Positions 62,677 to 64,000 of a stretch of DNA of 64,000 nucleotides are shown piece by piece; position 1 is the first letter of the stretch, and each line of letters starts with the position of its first letter. The stretch is taken from the NCBI GenBank assembly GCA_016783965.1, contig JADHVO010000001.1, positions 62,001 through 126,000 of the forward strand, read 5' to 3'. The notes below the pieces were generated by a model that was given only the letters and a program-made list of their open reading frames with translations, was not told the origin of the DNA and ran no database searches. The position numbers and the translations under genes were made by a program. Source of the stretch: Alphaproteobacteria bacterium (GTDB lineage: Bacteria > Pseudomonadota > Alphaproteobacteria > Micropepsales > Micropepsaceae).

Positions 62677-63483
62677 ATGCTTGCTCGGGGTTTCGGATTC
62701 GCTGGCTTATTCCTGCTCGCCTCGACTGCGTGCGCATCCGCCGTGCCGACGGACGAGATTCAGGTCTACACCAGCGATATCGAGCCGGTGGGTGTGGTTG
62801 GTCTGACATGGCACAACAACTACACATCTGACGGTCCCAAGATCCCGGACTATCCGGGCGCATTGGTCGACCGTCACGCCTACAGCAGCGTCACCGAATG
62901 GGCCTATGGCGTTACGCCCTGGTTCGAAGCGGGACTGTATGTCCCGCTCTTCGCCAACACACCGGGCCAAGGCTGGACGTTCAACGGCTTCAAACTCAGG
63001 GCGTTGTTCGCAAAGCCCGGCTACGCTGACAACGAATTCTACTATGGCGCCAATTTCGAATTCAGCTGGAACCAGAAGTGGTGGAAGCCTCACGTAAACA
63101 GCATAGAGATTCGTCCTATCATCGGCTTCCGTTTCGGTCCCGGCAACCGCCTCAGCATCACATTCAATCCCATCCTGGACAGCGACTATCGCGGCGGCAT
63201 CGGCGGCTTTGAATTCAATCCGGCAACGCGGCTCGACTACAGGATTGACGACACCTGGACTGCCGCGCTTGAGGAATACGACGGGTTCGGTGCGCTGCAT
63301 CGGTTCCTCCCCAGCAGCGAGCAGTCTCATGAACTGTGGCTCGCTGGCGATTACAATGGCGATCCGATCTCTGTGGAATTTGGCGCTGGCATTGGACTGA
63401 CGCCAGCCAGCGATGGCCTCACTGTGAAGCTGATGTTTTCGACCGACCTCACCGGGCCGCGCGGACTACTTGCAACGAGGTGA
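62677..63483 (+). CDS. outer-membrane beta-barrel-like protein
   Basis: 268 residues from ATG 62677 with GGAGGGAC upstream. Signal peptide (about 1-21, ending ASA-V). The mature chain alternates hydrophobic and polar residues in aromatic-rich strands (YGVTPWFEAGLYVPLF, FYYGANFEFSWNQKW, IGFRFGPGNRLSITFN) and looks like a 10- to 12-stranded barrel. It has no recognised name. Neighbour to the phosphate-type locus, but no Pho box is seen before it. Confidence 0.7.
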   Translation: MLARGFGFAGLFLLASTACASAVPTDEIQVYTSDIEPVGVVGLTWHNNYTSDGPKIPDYPGALVDRHAYSSVTEWAYGVTPWFEAGLYVPLFANTPGQGWTFNGFKLRALFAKPGYADNEFYYGANFEFSWNQKWWKPHVNSIEIRPIIGFRFGPGNRLSITFNPILDSDYRGGIGGFEFNPATRLDYRIDDTWTAALEEYDGFGALHRFLPSSEQSHELWLAGDYNGDPISVEFGAGIGLTPASDGLTVKLMFSTDLTGPRGLLATR

Positions 63484-63619
63484 GCGGTGAGTGAGATCGA
63501 CTCGTCGGCGTTTCGAGGCATGCCGCGAAACCTTGACGAGGATCAACAAAGTCCAACCGGGCACCAAGCCCCGAAGTGACATGGGAAAAATCGGCTGCTT
63601 CAGCATCATTTTTGAGAGG

Positions 63620-63694
63620 TGGCGGTCCCACCGGGAATCGAACCCGGGTTTCAGCCTTGAGAGGGCCGCGTCCTAACCGCTAGACGATGGGACC
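63620..63694 (-). tRNA. tRNA-Glu (anticodon CTC)
   Basis: Minus strand, 75 nt with encoded CCA at 63620-63622. Acceptor GGTCCCA/TGGGACC, D-arm with TCTAGCGGTTAGGA, anticodon arm CGGCC-CTCTCAA-GGCTG, T-arm CCCGGGTTCGATTCCCGG. Anticodon CTC decodes GAG. Confidence 0.96.
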
Positions 63695-63714
63695 TTGCCT
63701 GCGGAAGGCGCGCC

Positions 63715-64000
63715 TTATAGCCGTAAGCCTGCCGCAGGATCAAGCGATCCCCAGATGCCGATCTTCAAAGGCTCAAATCGCGCGCCGGTGAAGGCAAACG
63801 CACCCAGCTGAACGGGCGTTCCGGGCTCCCCGAGTGAGGCTATCAGCCAGACGAATCCTTCCTCGCCTGCCCCCGCCACGTCGCGCACCGACGGTTCGGC
63901 GGTGCCGTTCGGATGCGAGTGATAGCAGCCGACGATCTCCAACCCGTTCGCCCGCGCTGCGCGCAACGCATTGAAGTGTACTGCCGGATCGATCTCAAAC
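63715..64000 (-). CDS. JAMM/MPN-domain metalloprotease (partial, 5' end outside)
   Basis: 95 residues visible. The JAMM zinc motif H-S-H-P-x7-S-x2-D is present (HSHPNGTAEPSVRD), preceded by IVGCY. This is the M67 family, similar to Mec+/CysO-type peptidases or bacterial JAB proteases that cleave small ubiquitin-like carriers. It ends at TAA 63715 and runs off the right edge. Its substrate cannot be decided from the fragment. Confidence 0.85.
   Translation of the reverse strand, partial: FEIDPAVHFNALRAARANGLEIVGCYHSHPNGTAEPSVRDVAGAGEEGFVWLIASLGEPGTPVQLGAFAFTGARFEPLKIGIWGSLDPAAGLRL

Noticed and set aside
1..64000. Insertion sequences, prophage genes, CRISPR arrays or defence systems
   Set aside because: I looked for transposases, integrases, regular short repeats and known defence proteins on both strands and saw none.

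Overview
The window reads as a high-GC, gene-dense chromosomal segment of an alphaproteobacterium. The main evidence is a ChpT-type histidine phosphotransferase with a TTAA-N7-TTAA (CtrA-type) site upstream, an EipA/DUF1134 envelope protein, a PAS_5-family protein and a single-chain acyl-CoA carboxylase of the type known from Rhodopseudomonas. Order and genus cannot be fixed from the sequence alone. Most of the window is ordinary chromosome: 23S rRNA methylation (rlmJ), purine synthesis (purH), sulfur metabolism (cysQ), protein export (secF), transporters and fatty-acid enzymes, plus tRNA-Leu(CAA) and tRNA-Glu(CTC).

Layout. 0-7.5 kb: rlmJ, a crystallin-like secreted protein, a three-gene DUF2089/SHOCT-like operon, a CPBP protease, an MFS transporter, an epimerase, an SRPBCC/ArsR pair with two visible operators, and a short CoaA-type kinase. 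7.5-12.8 kb: an RND pump encoded permease-first, then about 1 kb with no convincing gene. 12.8-19.8 kb: a lipoprotein, then a tripartite heavy-metal-type RND pump (adaptor, CzcA-like permease, NodT-like channel) whose last gene overlaps an enoyl-CoA hydratase. 19.9-24.8 kb: a YkgJ cysteine-cluster protein, a His/Gly-rich protein with a SUEL-lectin-like C-terminus, tRNA-Leu beside a broken tRNA-Leu, a GST, a DUF2905 protein and purH. 24.8-38.2 kb: UMF1-type MFS, SH3 protein, Cj0069-like ATP-grasp protein, single-chain acyl-CoA carboxylase, chpT-cheY-cheR, a frameshifted secreted-protein gene, cysQ, NfeD/SPFH pair, eipA and an isolated secF. 38.3-54.6 kb: AI-2E permease with an extra C-terminal domain, crotonase, a beta-propeller/phosphoesterase fusion, periplasmic cyclophilin, a six-PAS hybrid kinase, MFS, SDR, acyl-CoA dehydrogenase, PAS_5 protein, a gene remnant and a Rieske-FAD reductase.

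54.6-63.5 kb is the most interesting stretch. A TonB-dependent receptor and a class A acid phosphatase share an ATGA stop/start overlap, and upstream lies a near-perfect Pho box (60119-60136). On the other side of the same intergenic region are a secreted beta-propeller protein and a PAP2-like protein; a lipoprotein and an outer-membrane barrel protein follow. I infer a PhoB-controlled phosphate-scavenging locus in which a dedicated outer-membrane receptor imports a phosphorylated compound and a co-made periplasmic phosphatase releases phosphate. The Pho box and overlap are seen directly; the substrate and the joint function are inference.
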